Shown here one piece after another: positions 9,210 through 20,763 of a stretch of DNA of 64,000 nt. The position numbers were made by a program, and so were the translations under genes. A model generated the notes under the pieces. The model saw only the letters and a program-made list of their open reading frames with translations, did no database searches and was not told the origin of the DNA. Positions within the stretch are counted from its first letter, which is position 1. Every line of letters begins with the position of its first letter. The stretch is from Phaeodactylum tricornutum CCAP 1055/1. Taxonomy: Eukaryota > Bacillariophyta > Bacillariophyceae > Surirellales > Neidiaceae. Where the stretch lies: positions 327,814-391,813 of the forward strand of contig NC_011694.1 of NCBI RefSeq assembly GCF_000150955.2, in the 5' to 3' direction.

Positions 9210-11056
9210 ATGGCATCGTTCGGAATCACCGCGGGCTCACGGACGTTCCTCCTTCCCATCCCACCGGTGCGGCTCATTCCGTGGCGTCGTGTCACGGAAA
9301 CATTCACGTCGACGACTGCGTCGGCACACGTGTCGTGGACGCATCCCGTTTGGTTTTGCGTGGCGGGACGGCGCGGGACGTCGACCTATTCCTTGCGCCA
9401 TTCGACCACCGCTCCTTCGACGTGGGCCCGCAACGGCGCCCGATTGTACGCACGGCACGTGCTGGCTGCCGCCGCAGTCGCCGCGGCGACGGCGCGGCGG
9501 CGGACGCGTCTGGAGCAACTCGTGGTGGTCGAGCCCCCGTCGGATTGGTTGCGGTGGGAAAAGAAATCCTGGGCCGACGAATTGCTCGCTAGTCTCGGAC
9601 GGAATAAACTGGAGCGGTTCGGGTCGGCCACGCGACGGATTGCCTCCTTGTTGGTACTGGCCGCGCCTTTGACGCTCCTCGTGCCCTTGTCGTGCGTGTC
9701 GGAACGTGCCACGGCCTGGTCCTGGGCCTACGCGTTATGGAGTATTGAACAGGCCGGACCGACCTACATCAAGTTGGTGCAGTGGGCCACCACCCGACAA
9801 GATCTGTTCTCGCCCGAGTTTTGTCAATATTTTGGAAAACTCCGCGATGAGACCACCGGACACGCCTGGCAAGCCACGGTGGACACGCTGTTGGAGGATT
9901 TGGGCATTGGCGCCGATTTTCTGCAACTCGAAACGAAACCCATCGGCTCCGGATGCATCGCACAAGTCTACAAGGGAAAGTTGACGCAACCCTCCGGTCC
10001 CTATCCCGTTGGTACCGACATTGCCGTCAAAGTACAACATCCCGGAATATGGGACAAGGTCTGCGTCGATTTTTACATACTCGGCAAAGCCGCGGCCTGG
10101 TTGGAACGCATACCCTACTTGAATTTGTCCTACCTTAGTTTGGCCGACAGTGTCCGACAGTTTCGGGACATTATGCTCCCGCAACTCGACTTGACCCTGG
10201 AAGCCAATCATTTGCAACGCTTCAATCGAGATTTTCGGGACGACGATCGGGTGGCCTTCCCGGAACCCTTGAAGGAACTTACCACCACCCGGGTCCTCAC
10301 GGAAACCTTTTGTCACGGGACTCCCATTCTGGAATACACCAAGGCCCCTCCCAAGGTCCGCGAGGAACTGGCCTATCTCGGACTCTCCACCACCCTCAAA
10401 ATGATCTTTCTACACGACTTTTTACACGGTGACTTGCATCCCGGTACGTACGAGTGTGTCTGTGTCGTATGTTGTGTGTGTGTGCATTTGTATTGGTACA
10501 GTATATATTGGTATAGTGTGTGTGTGTGTGTGTGTGTACGCGTGTGGGCGCTTCTCATTCCACGTCTCGCTTCGTTGCAGGCAACATTCTCGTCAGTAAC
10601 ACCCCCAAGGGCGACATTAAGCTGAATCTGCTCGATTGTGGATTGGTGGTGGAAATGGGTCCGGAACAACACATCAACTTGGTCAAAATCTTGGGCGCCT
10701 TTACGCGTCGCGATGGTCGTTTGGCGGGACAGCTCATGGTGGACACCAGTAGTCACTGCCAGGCCAGTCCGTTGGACGTCGAACTCTTCGTCAACGGCAT
10801 TGAACGAATAATTTTGGACGACGCCAAGAACAATTTTGTCGAAAACGTGGGGGACTACATTACGGATATCTGTTACATGGCCTGCGTACGCAAGGTGAAA
10901 CTGGAAGCTTCCTTTATCAACGCGGCGTTGGCGATTGAGATTATTGAAGGCATTGCCCAACAGCTACATCCGCAAATCGTCGTGACGAAAGAAGCACTGC
11001 CACTCATCGTCAAGGCGGAAATGATGCACCGGTTGCCCAAGTTTTCTCTCTGGTAA
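9210..11056 (+). CDS. COQ8/ABC1 (UbiB) family atypical kinase, ADCK2-like
   Basis: Exons 9210-10443 and 10581-11056 give 569 residues; an in-frame ATG at 9162 would add 16. The intron (137 nt, gtacgt...ttgcag) joins HGDLHPG to NILVSN, restoring the catalytic loop. Visible family marks are the KxGQ-like motif as IKLVQWATTR (Val for the usual Gly), GSGCIAQVYKG in place of a Gly-rich loop, IAVKVQHPG with the ATP-binding Lys, and LLDCGL as the DFG equivalent. GSGC-AQVYK and LLDxG resemble animal ADCK2 more than COQ8A/B. ABC1 proteins support isoprenoid-quinone or lipid metabolism in mitochondria or plastids. The N-terminal 150 residues are basic and hydrophobic, consistent with an organelle presequence plus a membrane anchor (about residues 150-175). 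Confidence 0.85.
10444..10580 (+). repeat. Intron with a (TG)n microsatellite
   Basis: The COQ8-family intron is dominated by GT/TG dinucleotides, with an uninterrupted TG run at about 10516-10537 and shorter runs on both sides. Length variation between strains is likely at this site. Confidence 0.8.
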
Positions 11057-11671
11057 ACGGTTGGTTGCGTAGTGGGCGGGGTTCGCCCGTTTCGGTATTC
11101 ATAGTGACTGGTTTTAGGTATTAATGCCTAGGTAGGTAGGAAGTGTATAGTGGACTGAACTGACAGAAAGAAACATACATGACACCTGCAATCAATCTAC
11201 GTCTCCGCGTCTTTCGATGGTACACCAATGTAGTTGGCCAAGGTTAAGAGAAGGGGAAAGACGAAATTAGTATTCACGGTTCGATACCGGAGACGAATCG
11301 GGAACGCACTCGTCTTCCGGAAACGTACCGGTCAGACAACGCAGACAAAGGCTAGCTAGTGAGCGAGTCACTATGTCGACGTGACGCAGTACTCGTGATC
11401 CAGACTAAAACGTGCGTGTTCATCCGCGACGGTTTCGAAGAAAGAGTGCGGCAATGAATCATCGTCTCGCCCGTGACGGAAATCTCGTGTCTACCATGGG
11501 CACACGGTTCCTTCCAGTCTCCTTTCTCCCTGACACACACGAATCCTTCTACGTTGCCTCCCTCCTTCACTCACCAAACACAGACACATTCTTCTGTATT
11601 GTCGAGGGTTTTTGATGAACCCGTAAACGCGACGTGGTTTTTTTGGCTCCTCACGCTACACTCGACCAACC
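11057..11671. other. Intergenic region
   Basis: About 615 bp upstream of the Hsp100 gene. Only short frames occur, and no recognisable site is seen. Confidence 0.35.
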
Positions 11672-14600
11672 ATGAAAAAGAACGTCTCACGGTCAATGAA
11701 GGAACCGACGTCACGACTGGATCGACCGCTCCCTATGCTGGGTTCCGTAGGAAAAAGTCGTCGTCGGCACCATCTAGCCTGGTTGTCCCTGGCTCTACCG
11801 TTCTGGTTGGATTCCTCTTGGATCGTTTCGGCCTTTCCACTGCCCATTGCGCCTTTCACCTTACAGTCGACGAACGCCCGTAGTGTACGCAAGGACGCCT
11901 TTGTTCCTATAGGTGGTGTTACTACTTCTACTAGTAGGAGTAGTTGTGGAAATCGATTCGCACCAGGCGGCCTCGCACGCTCCCACAGGTCGACGACGCG
12001 CTTGTTCGTCTTTGAACGCATGTCGGAAGACTGTATAGCGGCCTTGGTTTCCGCCCAAACGCAAACCAGTCGTTTGCAACTCCCGGAAGTCGGATGCGCT
12101 ACCATGATGGCGGGTGTGGTGGATCATCCCGAATCGGCCGCCCTCGTGCGAACGTTACAACAGTACGGTATTGTCTACCGCAAAGTCCCACCCACACTGG
12201 ATCGTCTCTTTGCGGGTGACAGTGATGACGACGGCACTGGCGGCACCGAACAACAGCAAAAGGGCTGGTTGTCCGGTTTCCGTGCGGCTAAACGGGACGA
12301 AGATCGTCCTTTCGGGAAGGATTTGAAACGGACTCTGGTACAGGCCGGCAAGCTCGCCGACCAAATGGGTTCCACCACGGTGGGATCGCAACACGTTTTC
12401 TTGGCACTCCTCGAATATTCCGAAGGTGGTGGCGGGAAAGACAAGGCCCCAGCTTCAGCCGCGACGTTGGATCCGGACAGCGACGAGTGTGGAGGTTGGG
12501 CGGTACTCGTGAAAATGAACGTCCTGGACGATACCGTCACGGCGTTGGACGTTTGCGAATCGCTCCTGCAAAATATGGCCGACCAACCCGACCAAGCCCG
12601 CAGGGAACTAGTCACGGGCGCGGGTGGGTCGGGCAAGATGCCCACGCTTACGGAATGTGGAGTTGATCTGACGCAACAAGCTGAGGATGGATTGTTGGAT
12701 CCGGTCTACGGAAGGGACGACGAAACACGAGCCTGTGTACGCACCTTGATTCGGCGGCGCAAAAACAATGTTTGTTTGATCGGTGAACCAGGTACGTTGG
12801 ATCCGTGGTGGCCTTGGTAGGGTGGGTCGGTACCGAGCGCCGTTCGTACGGATTCTTGAGCTCGTCGGGGTTTTGGCAATGGCAAGAATATCTAACACTG
12901 TGCCGGCTTCTTTTGGATTTTCGCATCGAGTAGGTGTTGGAAAGGTACGACATTTTCCGTTGTTACAAACGGGTGCGCATCGTTGGGAATCCGTACGGAC
13001 TCTCACTTTGCCTTTGCGTTTTCTTTTCTGCTGGTGTTGGGAACGGTGCGTAGACGGCCATCGCCGAGGGCGTCGCGCAGATTCTTGTGGACGAGAAGCT
13101 CTGTCCGGCCCGCCTCAAAGGCCATCGCCTCTTCAGTTTGGAACTATCCAATCTCGTGGCGGGCACCAAATACCGAGGAGAGTTCGAAGAACGGTTGCAG
13201 TCCATTATTAAGGAAGTCACCGACCCCAAGGCTCCGCCAACGATTCTTTTCATTGACGAAATTCACAATCTCGTGGGGGCAGGGGCGGCGGAAGGCGGCA
13301 TGGATGCGGCTAATTTGCTCAAGCCCGCGCTCGCTCGGGGGGAACTGCAACTCATCGGGGCGACCACAATTATGGAGTACCGCAAATACATCGAAAAGGA
13401 CGCAGCCTTGGAGCGCCGGTTGCAGCCGGTTATGGTCAAGGAACCGTCCGTTGTGCAGACCATTGATATTCTACAAGCCGTCCAGTCGAACTACGAAAAG
13501 CACCACGGGGTCACGTATACATCGGCTGCGCTCAACGCCGCCGCCACCTTGTCCGATCGATACATGACCGATCGATTTTTGCCCGACAAAGCGTTGGATC
13601 TGTTGGACGAAGCGGGGGCTATTGCGCACTTGGAAGAGCCCGATGAGGATGTCACACCGGAAGTAACGGAACATACCGTCGCGATGGTAATCAGTGAATG
13701 GTCCGGTATCCCCATGGGAAAACTGGAAACGCAAGAAATGGATCGTTTACAGGCACTCGAAGGTGAAATGGGACGTCGCGTCAAGGGACAGGGCCGGGCC
13801 ATTCGTGGTGTAGCCCGTGCCGTCCGTCGGGCCCGGTCCGGATTGCGCGATCCACGCCGACCCGTCGCTTCGTTTTTGTTTTGTGGGCCGACCGGAACGG
13901 GCAAGACGGAATTGTGCAAGACACTGGCGGAGACCTACTATGGCTCGGAAAAGGACATGATTCGTATTGACATGTCGGAATACATGGAAAAGCATTCCGT
14001 GAGTCGGTTAACAGGGCCACCACCAGGGTAAGCAAGTAGCGTTGAACAATGGTGGCTGACGTTCTTCGCTTATCGTCATGGAATTCCTCACGAATTTGTT
14101 CTGCTTTCACTCGTACTCTCAGATACATTGGATACGAAGAAGGGGGTCAATTGACGGAGGCCGTACGCCGTGCACCACATTCGGTGGTGTTGCTCGACGA
14201 ATTGGAAAAGGCGCACGGAGACGTTCTCAATATTTTGCTCCAAGTTATGGAAGATGGGATGTTGACGGATGGTAAGGGCCGAACAATCAACTTCAAAAAC
14301 TCCATTTTGGTCATGACTTCCAATGTGGGGAGCCGGCGGATTCTGGAAGTTGCTCGTTCTGGTAGTGGCGCTTCCGGTGCTATATCTACGCGGCCCATCC
14401 CAGTCGCCGCCGCTTCTGCCGACACCATGTCTATTGAGCCCATGAAGCCGGAAGAAATTTTAAAGAAAATGCAGAGCAACCCTGAAGCAGCCTCTCTACT
14501 GCTAGAAGCCTCGTCGGACCCAAAAATTATGGGTGCCATCCGGACCGCCATGAACGGTTCTCCAGCCGATCTGCTGAAATCAGGCCGAGAAGATCCGGAA

Positions 14601-15368
14601 GTAGCAAAGTTTTTGCAAAGGCTGTGGGGTGTACTGCAAGATGAAAAGCCTTTGGCGAATGGTGACTCGAAACGTCCCAAGTCTGGTTTGGAAACAATTC
14701 GCAACAGCTTTGAAGATACCGTGTCTGAATGGACCGAGACGGTCAAGGACCGATTTGCTACAAGTGTTATTGACCAGATGAGCGCTGCACAGCATACAGG
14801 GGACAGTATAGTCCAAAAAGATCATTACCTCTATGCTGAACTCGCTCAAGTCGTGAAGGAGGAGTTGGAAAGAGAAATGAAACCGGAGCTACTGAATCGA
14901 ATTGATGAGATTATTGTTTTCTCGCCCCTCTCGACGGGCGACCTGTGGATGATCGCCGAGTTGATCGTTGCCAAAATTTCAGAAAGGGCATTAAAGGAAC
15001 AAAAGCTGGAACTGAAGATTGATCGATCCGTGATAGAGCGAGTAATGGCCGAAGGAAGCGCCAACGCTGACCAGTTTGGTGCTCGTCCCATGCGCCGAGC
15101 GGCTCAGCGTTTTGTCGAAGACAGTCTGAGTGACGCGATCATTCAAGGTTTTCTTCAAGAAGGTGAAGGTGCTACCGTCTCTCTCGCGTCGAAGGCCTCC
15201 GCTAACGAAAAGGAACGGGTGATAATCACTCGAACTCGTGATGGCTCTGACCTCATGATTGAAGTGGAAGATGCCGACGGTGGAATTGGTTCGGTACCGC
15301 CGGCTCCATCAGCCTCCATGGAAGCACCACGAACGAACGGTTTGTCTGCTGCCAGCAGTTTGATCTAA
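11672..15368 (+). CDS. Plastid Hsp100 chaperone, ClpC-type, with an STI1-like insertion
   Basis: Four exons are inferred: 11672-12791, 12934-12944 (11 nt), 13054-14027 and 14123-15368. They give about 1,116 residues and an unbroken frame. The N-terminus has a hydrophobic signal ending in VSAFPLP, a diatom plastid cleavage motif. Clp N-type repeats follow (residues about 115-330). AAA1 has Walker A GEPGVGKT, formed across the microexon, and Walker [12 protein letters not shown]2 has GPTGTGKT and [11 protein letters not shown], then [13 protein letters not shown] across the last splice. The long ClpB coiled-coil middle domain is missing, which favours ClpC. After TSNVGS about 150 extra residues (around 14340-14860) precede the conserved ELLNRIDE; they contain NPEAASLL and EDPEVAKFL, an STI1/HCBM-like pattern. 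Such unfoldases feed Clp proteases or thread proteins in the stroma. The usual ClpP-binding loop was not identified. Confidence 0.88.
12934..12944 (+). other. 11-nt microexon encoding the Walker A core
   Basis: The sequence GTGTTGGAAAG is flanked by TAG on the left and GTACGA on the right. With the last base of exon 1 it encodes Gly-Val-Gly-Lys, joining GEP-G to TAIAEGVAQ to give GEPGVGKT. The flanking introns are 142 nt (12792-12933) and 109 nt (12945-13053). Without it, the frame and the P-loop would both be lost. Confidence 0.85.
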
Positions 15369-15800
15369 TGGAGTCACCTAGGTGCTCCAGTAAGCTAGCC
15401 AGCTGACTACCAAACATGAGCAGTGTAGGATGCTACACGGTATATAGTCGATAAGCAAATCGTTCGTGATTAGAGCCTATCATATTGTCTAAGTATCTTT
15501 ATTTTCGATATGTCGAGATATGTTCTACAGCTTTTACGAACAAGCATGGTATTTGCAAATTCTACCTTAGTATTTTTGCACAGAGAAGACCCAGATATTT
15601 TTGGTGATTTCGCCTTGGCTCTGTGACCCAGAGTCATCATGACCAGAACGACGATATTTCACTGTCACACATTTCCAACATCAAAATATTGTCAAGTGAT
15701 GCAAAAGTGCGAGGTTCCCGCCTAAATGAGGACCTTGACGTTCCAGTAGAAGGATACATTGAATCTTTGCTTGTCGTAGGCAGGCTTCAGTACCGCAACG
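15369..15800. other. Intergenic region
   Basis: A 432-bp stretch, more AT-rich than the flanking genes. No gene or site is recognised beyond short frames. Confidence 0.35.
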
Positions 15801-17258
15801 ATGCCAAGCGGGCACAACCGCCGCACCCGTCTATCTACTATTGCATTTCTTGTTGCCTTTGGACTTTGCCGTTTGCAATGGGGATACCTTCAGCGAGCCG
15901 TGTCCAGCTTGTATGTAGACGATGAAAGAGGTTGGGGGCCCCGGTCTTCGCTGTCGGACACACATTCATCTCCAGCAAAATATATTCTACGTCCGGGCCC
16001 ACATATCGGAAACATTGGTACGCAGGTTCAGTTTAAAGCCCTCTTGGGTCTGGGTCACCGACTTAGTAAGCTTTCCTGTGCCTTTCACTTGGCTCAATAT
16101 GTGTGGAAAGGAAAGGTCTCGTTCTTTCACGCTCGCTTTAGAAATTGTGTCGGAGTTGAGGTTGACATTTTTGAAGATCTTTTTGGGGCAGCAAAGATCC
16201 AGCTAGCGAGACCGGAGCCGCCTACCATGACGCGACTCAAACACATGAATACCACTGAATCAAGAATATTGCAAATTCAAAATGACGTCCTGGGATACTA
16301 TTCCGGAGAGAACTACAAGCGTGCCCAAATCAAAATACCTCACTACTACACCGATGCATCTCGGTCTCCGTGGCTGCAAAAGATGGAATCTGATGTTTTG
16401 CTCTTTAATTATTTAATCAGGAACTTCCGCGGCCTATCTGCTATGCGGGAATTTCAAGCGGCACACGGTTTCACAAATCACACCGTGATCGGCTTGCATT
16501 TGAGAGTGGGAAATGGGGAAGGGCAGCATTTCATAGGGGCCAACCGTAGCGTTACCAACGCGACAATCTACATCAAAGATACGGTCGATCTAATTCGTCG
16601 ATTTCTGGAAGCGAATCCGCCACCCAAGCCGCCCCTACTTTTTGTTGCTACTGATCAAGTAACAGTGCTGCCCGTCCTCCGGCACCATATGTCTGACATT
16701 CCGATTGCCACATATTCACAGCCTCGTGTTCCGGAACAAAAGGGTGTATCTTTCAAGGCGTGGAGAAAAGGATCCCAATGTTTGGATGGATGGTACTATT
16801 CGTTTATGGATATGGCACTCTTATCGGAAGCCGAGGTCGTTGTTGCTGGAATGTTTAGTACCTTTACTCAGATTCTACCGTTAGCTCGTGTTTTTGGAAA
16901 ACAAATTCAGCCGCATCGGCAGCGATACGACTGGAAGTATTGCGAAGTAGGAGGAGAACGGCAAACGCGACTTTCGTGTTTTCGGACACGCGAAGACTGG
17001 TTGTTTCGACTGGACCCGTCACGAATACAGACGGTAGGACTAGTGGATCCTGTCCGGGCAGGAAATTTAGAGCCCGTGCAACACTCAGTCGTTGTCCATT
17101 TGCCGGAGCTGGAACGCGAGCCTCAGCTTGATGCGGCCCTCGCATTTTTGGTAGGCGATAAGCCAGGTATCTGGACACTCGGCGAACCGTTCAACCCTAA
17201 GTTTCGCGAATTCAATCAGTCAACGCTGAATCTAGATTGGTCCTGGCGGGATTTATAG
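15801..17258 (+). CDS. Golgi type II membrane glycosyltransferase, fucosyltransferase-like
   Basis: A single 485-residue exon. A short basic start (MPSGHNRRTRL) and one hydrophobic segment (about residues 12-30) form a signal anchor, followed by a lumenal domain. VIGLHLRVGNGEG near residue 232 resembles the H-x-R-x-GD/N donor-binding motif of the alpha-1,6/O-fucosyltransferase superfamily. LLSEAEVVVAGMFSTFTQ near residue 340 resembles the late S-x-FS-x-(F/Y)-S motif of the same fold. Potential N-glycosylation sites (NTTES, NHTV, NRSVTNAT) support a secretory location. These enzymes transfer fucose from GDP-fucose to glycans or proteins. The subfamily and acceptor are not identified, and the assignment rests on two motifs. 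Confidence 0.55.
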   Translation: MPSGHNRRTRLSTIAFLVAFGLCRLQWGYLQRAVSSLYVDDERGWGPRSSLSDTHSSPAKYILRPGPHIGNIGTQVQFKALLGLGHRLSKLSCAFHLAQYVWKGKVSFFHARFRNCVGVEVDIFEDLFGAAKIQLARPEPPTMTRLKHMNTTESRILQIQNDVLGYYSGENYKRAQIKIPHYYTDASRSPWLQKMESDVLLFNYLIRNFRGLSAMREFQAAHGFTNHTVIGLHLRVGNGEGQHFIGANRSVTNATIYIKDTVDLIRRFLEANPPPKPPLLFVATDQVTVLPVLRHHMSDIPIATYSQPRVPEQKGVSFKAWRKGSQCLDGWYYSFMDMALLSEAEVVVAGMFSTFTQILPLARVFGKQIQPHRQRYDWKYCEVGGERQTRLSCFRTREDWLFRLDPSRIQTVGLVDPVRAGNLEPVQHSVVVHLPELEREPQLDAALAFLVGDKPGIWTLGEPFNPKFREFNQSTLNLDWSWRDL

Positions 17259-18193
17259 GCTGACCGTGTGCTCCGCCCAAAGATCTCTACCAATCGGCTT
17301 TGTCCTAAGATATGATTGAAAGTGCACTCTGAACATTCTGTTGCCAGAATGCATATTTTGTTCAAAGGAAGAGCACACGTAGCACGGCACCAAATACAAT
17401 GGATAGTCAATTGATGTGAATAAAATCCTGACATTTGTAGAATATGCTGTCCTGCCTTCATGTCACTGTCAACTATTAGTTGCTGTCCTGCCTTCAAGTC
17501 AGTAATATCCAAATTGTGTTGTCTTAGCAGTAGACCCATTTGCTAGAGGGCTTGTACGACAATTCAACGTTCGAGTGCATTCAATTGCAAGCTTATAATT
17601 TACTTGCTTTCGTAATTTGTATAGTTCGCTGGTGGGTAGGAACCTACTAATGTAAGTCCACAGGACCCGATGTAGAGAATGGATTGAGATACAGTAGTGT
17701 TTGATTTGGAGTTTTTGCCATTCTCACGTATTTCTGAGTAGGGAGATCCTTCTTTTCTCTCCTTCCGATGTAGTTGTTGCTTTTCCTGAGCCTCGTTTTG
17801 AAAGGGGCTCCTCATGGTTATATAGTGTAAATTATGTTCTGCAACACTTGATTTTGCTTGACTAGTAGGTTCATCTGTCCCATGATTTGTACCGAAGAAT
17901 CAGTTCAGCCTCCCCATTTCAGTCACCTAGGGTTCGTAAATAAGTACACGTTGCTGTTCTCAACATCCCAATCGTTCCAACGGATAGATTTGTCGTCTGA
18001 GACACAAAGTATAATAAATCGACTTACTGTTACGTGTGCAAATGCAAGGGAGTGCTATTTGATCAAATCAAGAGTAATACCAACATAGATACTGGGTTTT
18101 TCAGAGTACCAGTACCTAATCCATCGAATATATCCAAGGTGTGTTCACGATTAGCTTGATTCTTGTCCTTGTCACAGGACGGTGTTTACGGCT
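17259..18193. other. Intergenic region with a short direct repeat
   Basis: About 935 bp without a supported gene. A 20-bp unit beginning GCTGTCCTGCCTTCA is present twice, near 17444 and 17482, about 37 bp apart. Otherwise nothing is recognised. Confidence 0.4.
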
Positions 18194-19888
18194 ATGGCCA
18201 TGCGAGACAGTTCCTCGAGAGCTGGCAAGGTGAATCGCTTGCGTTTGGCACGCCTGTGTGTTCTACCCGCGACTGCAGCCGTCGTCTTACTTTACCTCGG
18301 CGCACGGCAAGGATTCTTGATTGTAGGAATAGATAAGCTGTCGCCGTCGGTGTCTCCAAAAGCGGGTACGAGAGAGCCACAGAGCTCTTCCCATAGTCAT
18401 GACCGTGAGAACGTTCATTTGGTTTCTTCGACTGACATTCATGCGGAACCTGAAGTCACCGAGAAATCCGATTTCGTAAAGAATGTCGCTGTTCCTACAG
18501 CGGCTGCTGCTCAATCCGTCCAAAAGGACAGAAAGCGATTGCGAATGCATCAAATACCGAACGACGGTCGACCCCCGTTTCGCGAAGTTGTTCACCGCAA
18601 TGGCACGATTCTTGGAGACGTCTCGGATTTGTTGGATTTTGCAATTATCGGTTTCGGCAAGTGCGGAACTACGACCCTCAAATCCTGGCTCGACCGGCAC
18701 CCCGAAATCCAGTGCTACCCGCACGAGGTCTATGCCCTGGCCCATAGGCAGCCGCAAGAGCTACTTCGTCTACTGTACTACCTACCCGAAGGGAACTACA
18801 AGCGAGGATACAAAAGCCCTTTTGATTTGGTTTACAATTACACAATGCCCTACTTCCGTCGCTATTTTCCCAAAACTCCATTGATTGTCGGGATTCGGCA
18901 TCCGGTGTTGTGGTTTCAGGTATGTGTCTCCGCGGGCATTCGCGTAGGCGTCAATATGCGCTGGTCGTCTTTCTTTGCCCACACCATGGATTATGACGCT
19001 CCACACGCAAACGCCTTTACACTCGAAATTCATAAATCCAATCTCAATGTGCGTTTCTGTCTCTCTTCTCCTTTTCTAAATTGCCGTTTCATCAGTCACT
19101 GTACAATGTAAGATTTTACAATGCGCTGAACCTACCTCATCCTACTCACGTTTCCGCTCTGACCCGAACCATTGCGTTTTGCTTTCCCTAAATTTTTACA
19201 GTTTCGCATTCAGAATCATCCTCTGCAATACAATATTTCCCAATTCCCTCGCCCTCACGAATTGATCGGAGCTTGCGGTGGACACAGTTTCAATACGTGT
19301 ACCCAAAAAGGAGAGTTTGGTCTCTTCTTGCGGCAATTGCAAAAGGTTCCGGGTTTAACCGAATTCGAGGCCCGAATGTCCCGCGCTGCCGGTCACACGT
19401 ACGCCCCAAATTACACCGTGCCATTGTTGCCGAATCCCGTCTTTTTGGTGGAAGTCCAGCAATTGAGTGACGCGGACGAGACCCGGCGGGCTGCGTTGAG
19501 AACGGATTTACAGACCTTTCTAAATTTGTCGACGCCGTTCCGGATGACCGAAAAGGTGATACATTCGACACCAGGCAAGGATTGGCGTGACGCCAGCGTC
19601 CAAGCCGAAAAGGATCGTTACAAGATAAACATTTGCGACGCCGAGCACGTGTCCGTACGGCAGGAACTGTTACGGATGGCGCGGACGTCGAGTGCCTGGA
19701 TCCGAAATTTTTTGCTACCGGCCGCGACGGGCGTCCGCGTGTCGTCACCGGTGTACTTCGATTCGCTGTTGCTGGGGTGGAGGGACGATCCGTGCGGTGT
19801 CAACGCGACGCCACCATCCGCCCTGGAAGAGTACGTCATGGATGCCTTGGAGACGTCCCGGCCGCGAACCGCCACGACCATGAATTGA
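18194..19888 (+). CDS. Golgi-type sulfotransferase (PAPS-dependent)
   Basis: Inferred exons are 18194-18919, 19096-19107 (12 nt) and 19202-19888, giving 474 residues. A signal anchor lies at about residues 22-45, followed by a low-complexity stem, then the sulfotransferase core. IIGFGKCGTTTLKSWL is the 5'-phosphosulfate-binding loop for PAPS, with the Lys and Thr expected there. LIVGIRHPVLWFQ is the start of the 3'-phosphate-binding element, and the splice joins it through SLYN to FRIQNHP. The fold transfers sulfate to glycans or proteins in the Golgi lumen. Many diatoms make sulfated polysaccharides, so a carbohydrate substrate is plausible but not shown. The C-terminal half carries NYT and NLS glycosylation sequons. 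Confidence 0.8.
19096..19107 (+). other. 12-nt microexon encoding Ser-Leu-Tyr-Asn
   Basis: TCACTGTACAAT lies between an ATCAG acceptor and a GTAAGA donor. The introns on either side are 176 nt (18920-19095) and 94 nt (19108-19201). Including it turns WFQ|FRIQN into WFQ-SLYN-FRIQN, the S-(F/L)-YN-x-R-x-QN pattern known in this sulfotransferase fold. Skipping it would keep the frame but delete four motif residues. Confidence 0.7.
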
Positions 19889-20085
19889 TGCAATGCCAGT
19901 ATGTATTATGAATGGCTGGCGGGGGCGTGGTAAACCAATTGACTCGACTACCTACGATAGCAACGGTGGTCGGACTGTCCAATTATTGATTTTTTTGATT
20001 ACCGTAGCAAAGTAACGATCGCAGTGTATCGATAAATTATGTTCCCAGTATGCAATTGGGGGGTCTGGTGTTTTTTTATATGTTG

Positions 20086-20763
20086 CTAGAGATGCACTTT
20101 TTTCCTCGGTGACACACGGGATTCTTGTTGATGAGTAATGACATCGACGACACTTTTAAAGGCGAAGGGTTCGTTGGCGGCGAGATCGGCGAGTACTTTA
20201 CGATTGAGCGCAATGTGTTGGTTGGCGAGGGCGGGTATAATGGCACTGTAGCGCCATCCGTACTGCCGGGCCCCGGCCTGCACGCGGAGAATCCACAGTT
20301 TGCGCCATTCACGCTTTTTGCGCCGGCGGTCCCTATAGGCGTACTGCCAAGCCTTTTGCACCCGACGGATGGCCACGCGGAAACAGTTTTTGGACCGACC
20401 GCGGTATCCCTTGGCGTGTTTCAACAGTGCCTTGTGCTATGTTTGGGAAGAGAACGTCACCCACGTGAGTGTTTAATGTCGGAACGGGATCGGGTCAACA
20501 GTGTGTAAGTGTGTGTAAGTTAGTATAAGTGTCAGAATGCGTACTGTTACGTGTATGTTTACATGTGTATATGTACGCATACGGAGGCCCGAGTGGCGAT
20601 GGCGAGAACGTACCTTTTGGGACGCAAACGTACGGAGGGCTTGGAAGGATGTGGTGGGTGACCCGAACAAAGTGGGAACGAGTGGAGGAGGTGTCCGTAG
20701 CGCAGTGGAGATCGTCGTTCCGGTAAACGCGGTCCAGCGTTGGGCCAGCAGTCGCAGGGACAT
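20086..20763 (-). CDS. Mitochondrial large-subunit ribosomal protein bL20m
   Basis: Exon 1 runs from 20763 down to 20614 (50 codons); exon 2 runs from 20436 down to 20086. The intron of 177 nt has donor GTACGT and acceptor ATAG. The product is about 166 residues. Exon 1 encodes a basic, Ser/Thr-rich presequence starting [10 protein letters not shown] and ending RTFASQK, typical for mitochondrial import. Exon 2 gives [14 protein letters not shown], then [19 protein letters not shown], and the late [11 protein letters not shown] signature of bL20. bL20 binds 23S-type rRNA early in large-subunit assembly. A plastid copy would normally be plastid-encoded in diatoms, which supports the mitochondrial reading. 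The tail ([12 protein letters not shown]) is a short extension. Confidence 0.88.

Noticed and set aside
11270-11300. GGTTCGATACC resembling a tRNA T-loop
   Set aside because: No matching acceptor, D or anticodon arms could be found around it.
20125-20508. 127-codon plus frame over bL20m
   Set aside because: The minus strand encodes an unmistakable bL20; this is its shadow.
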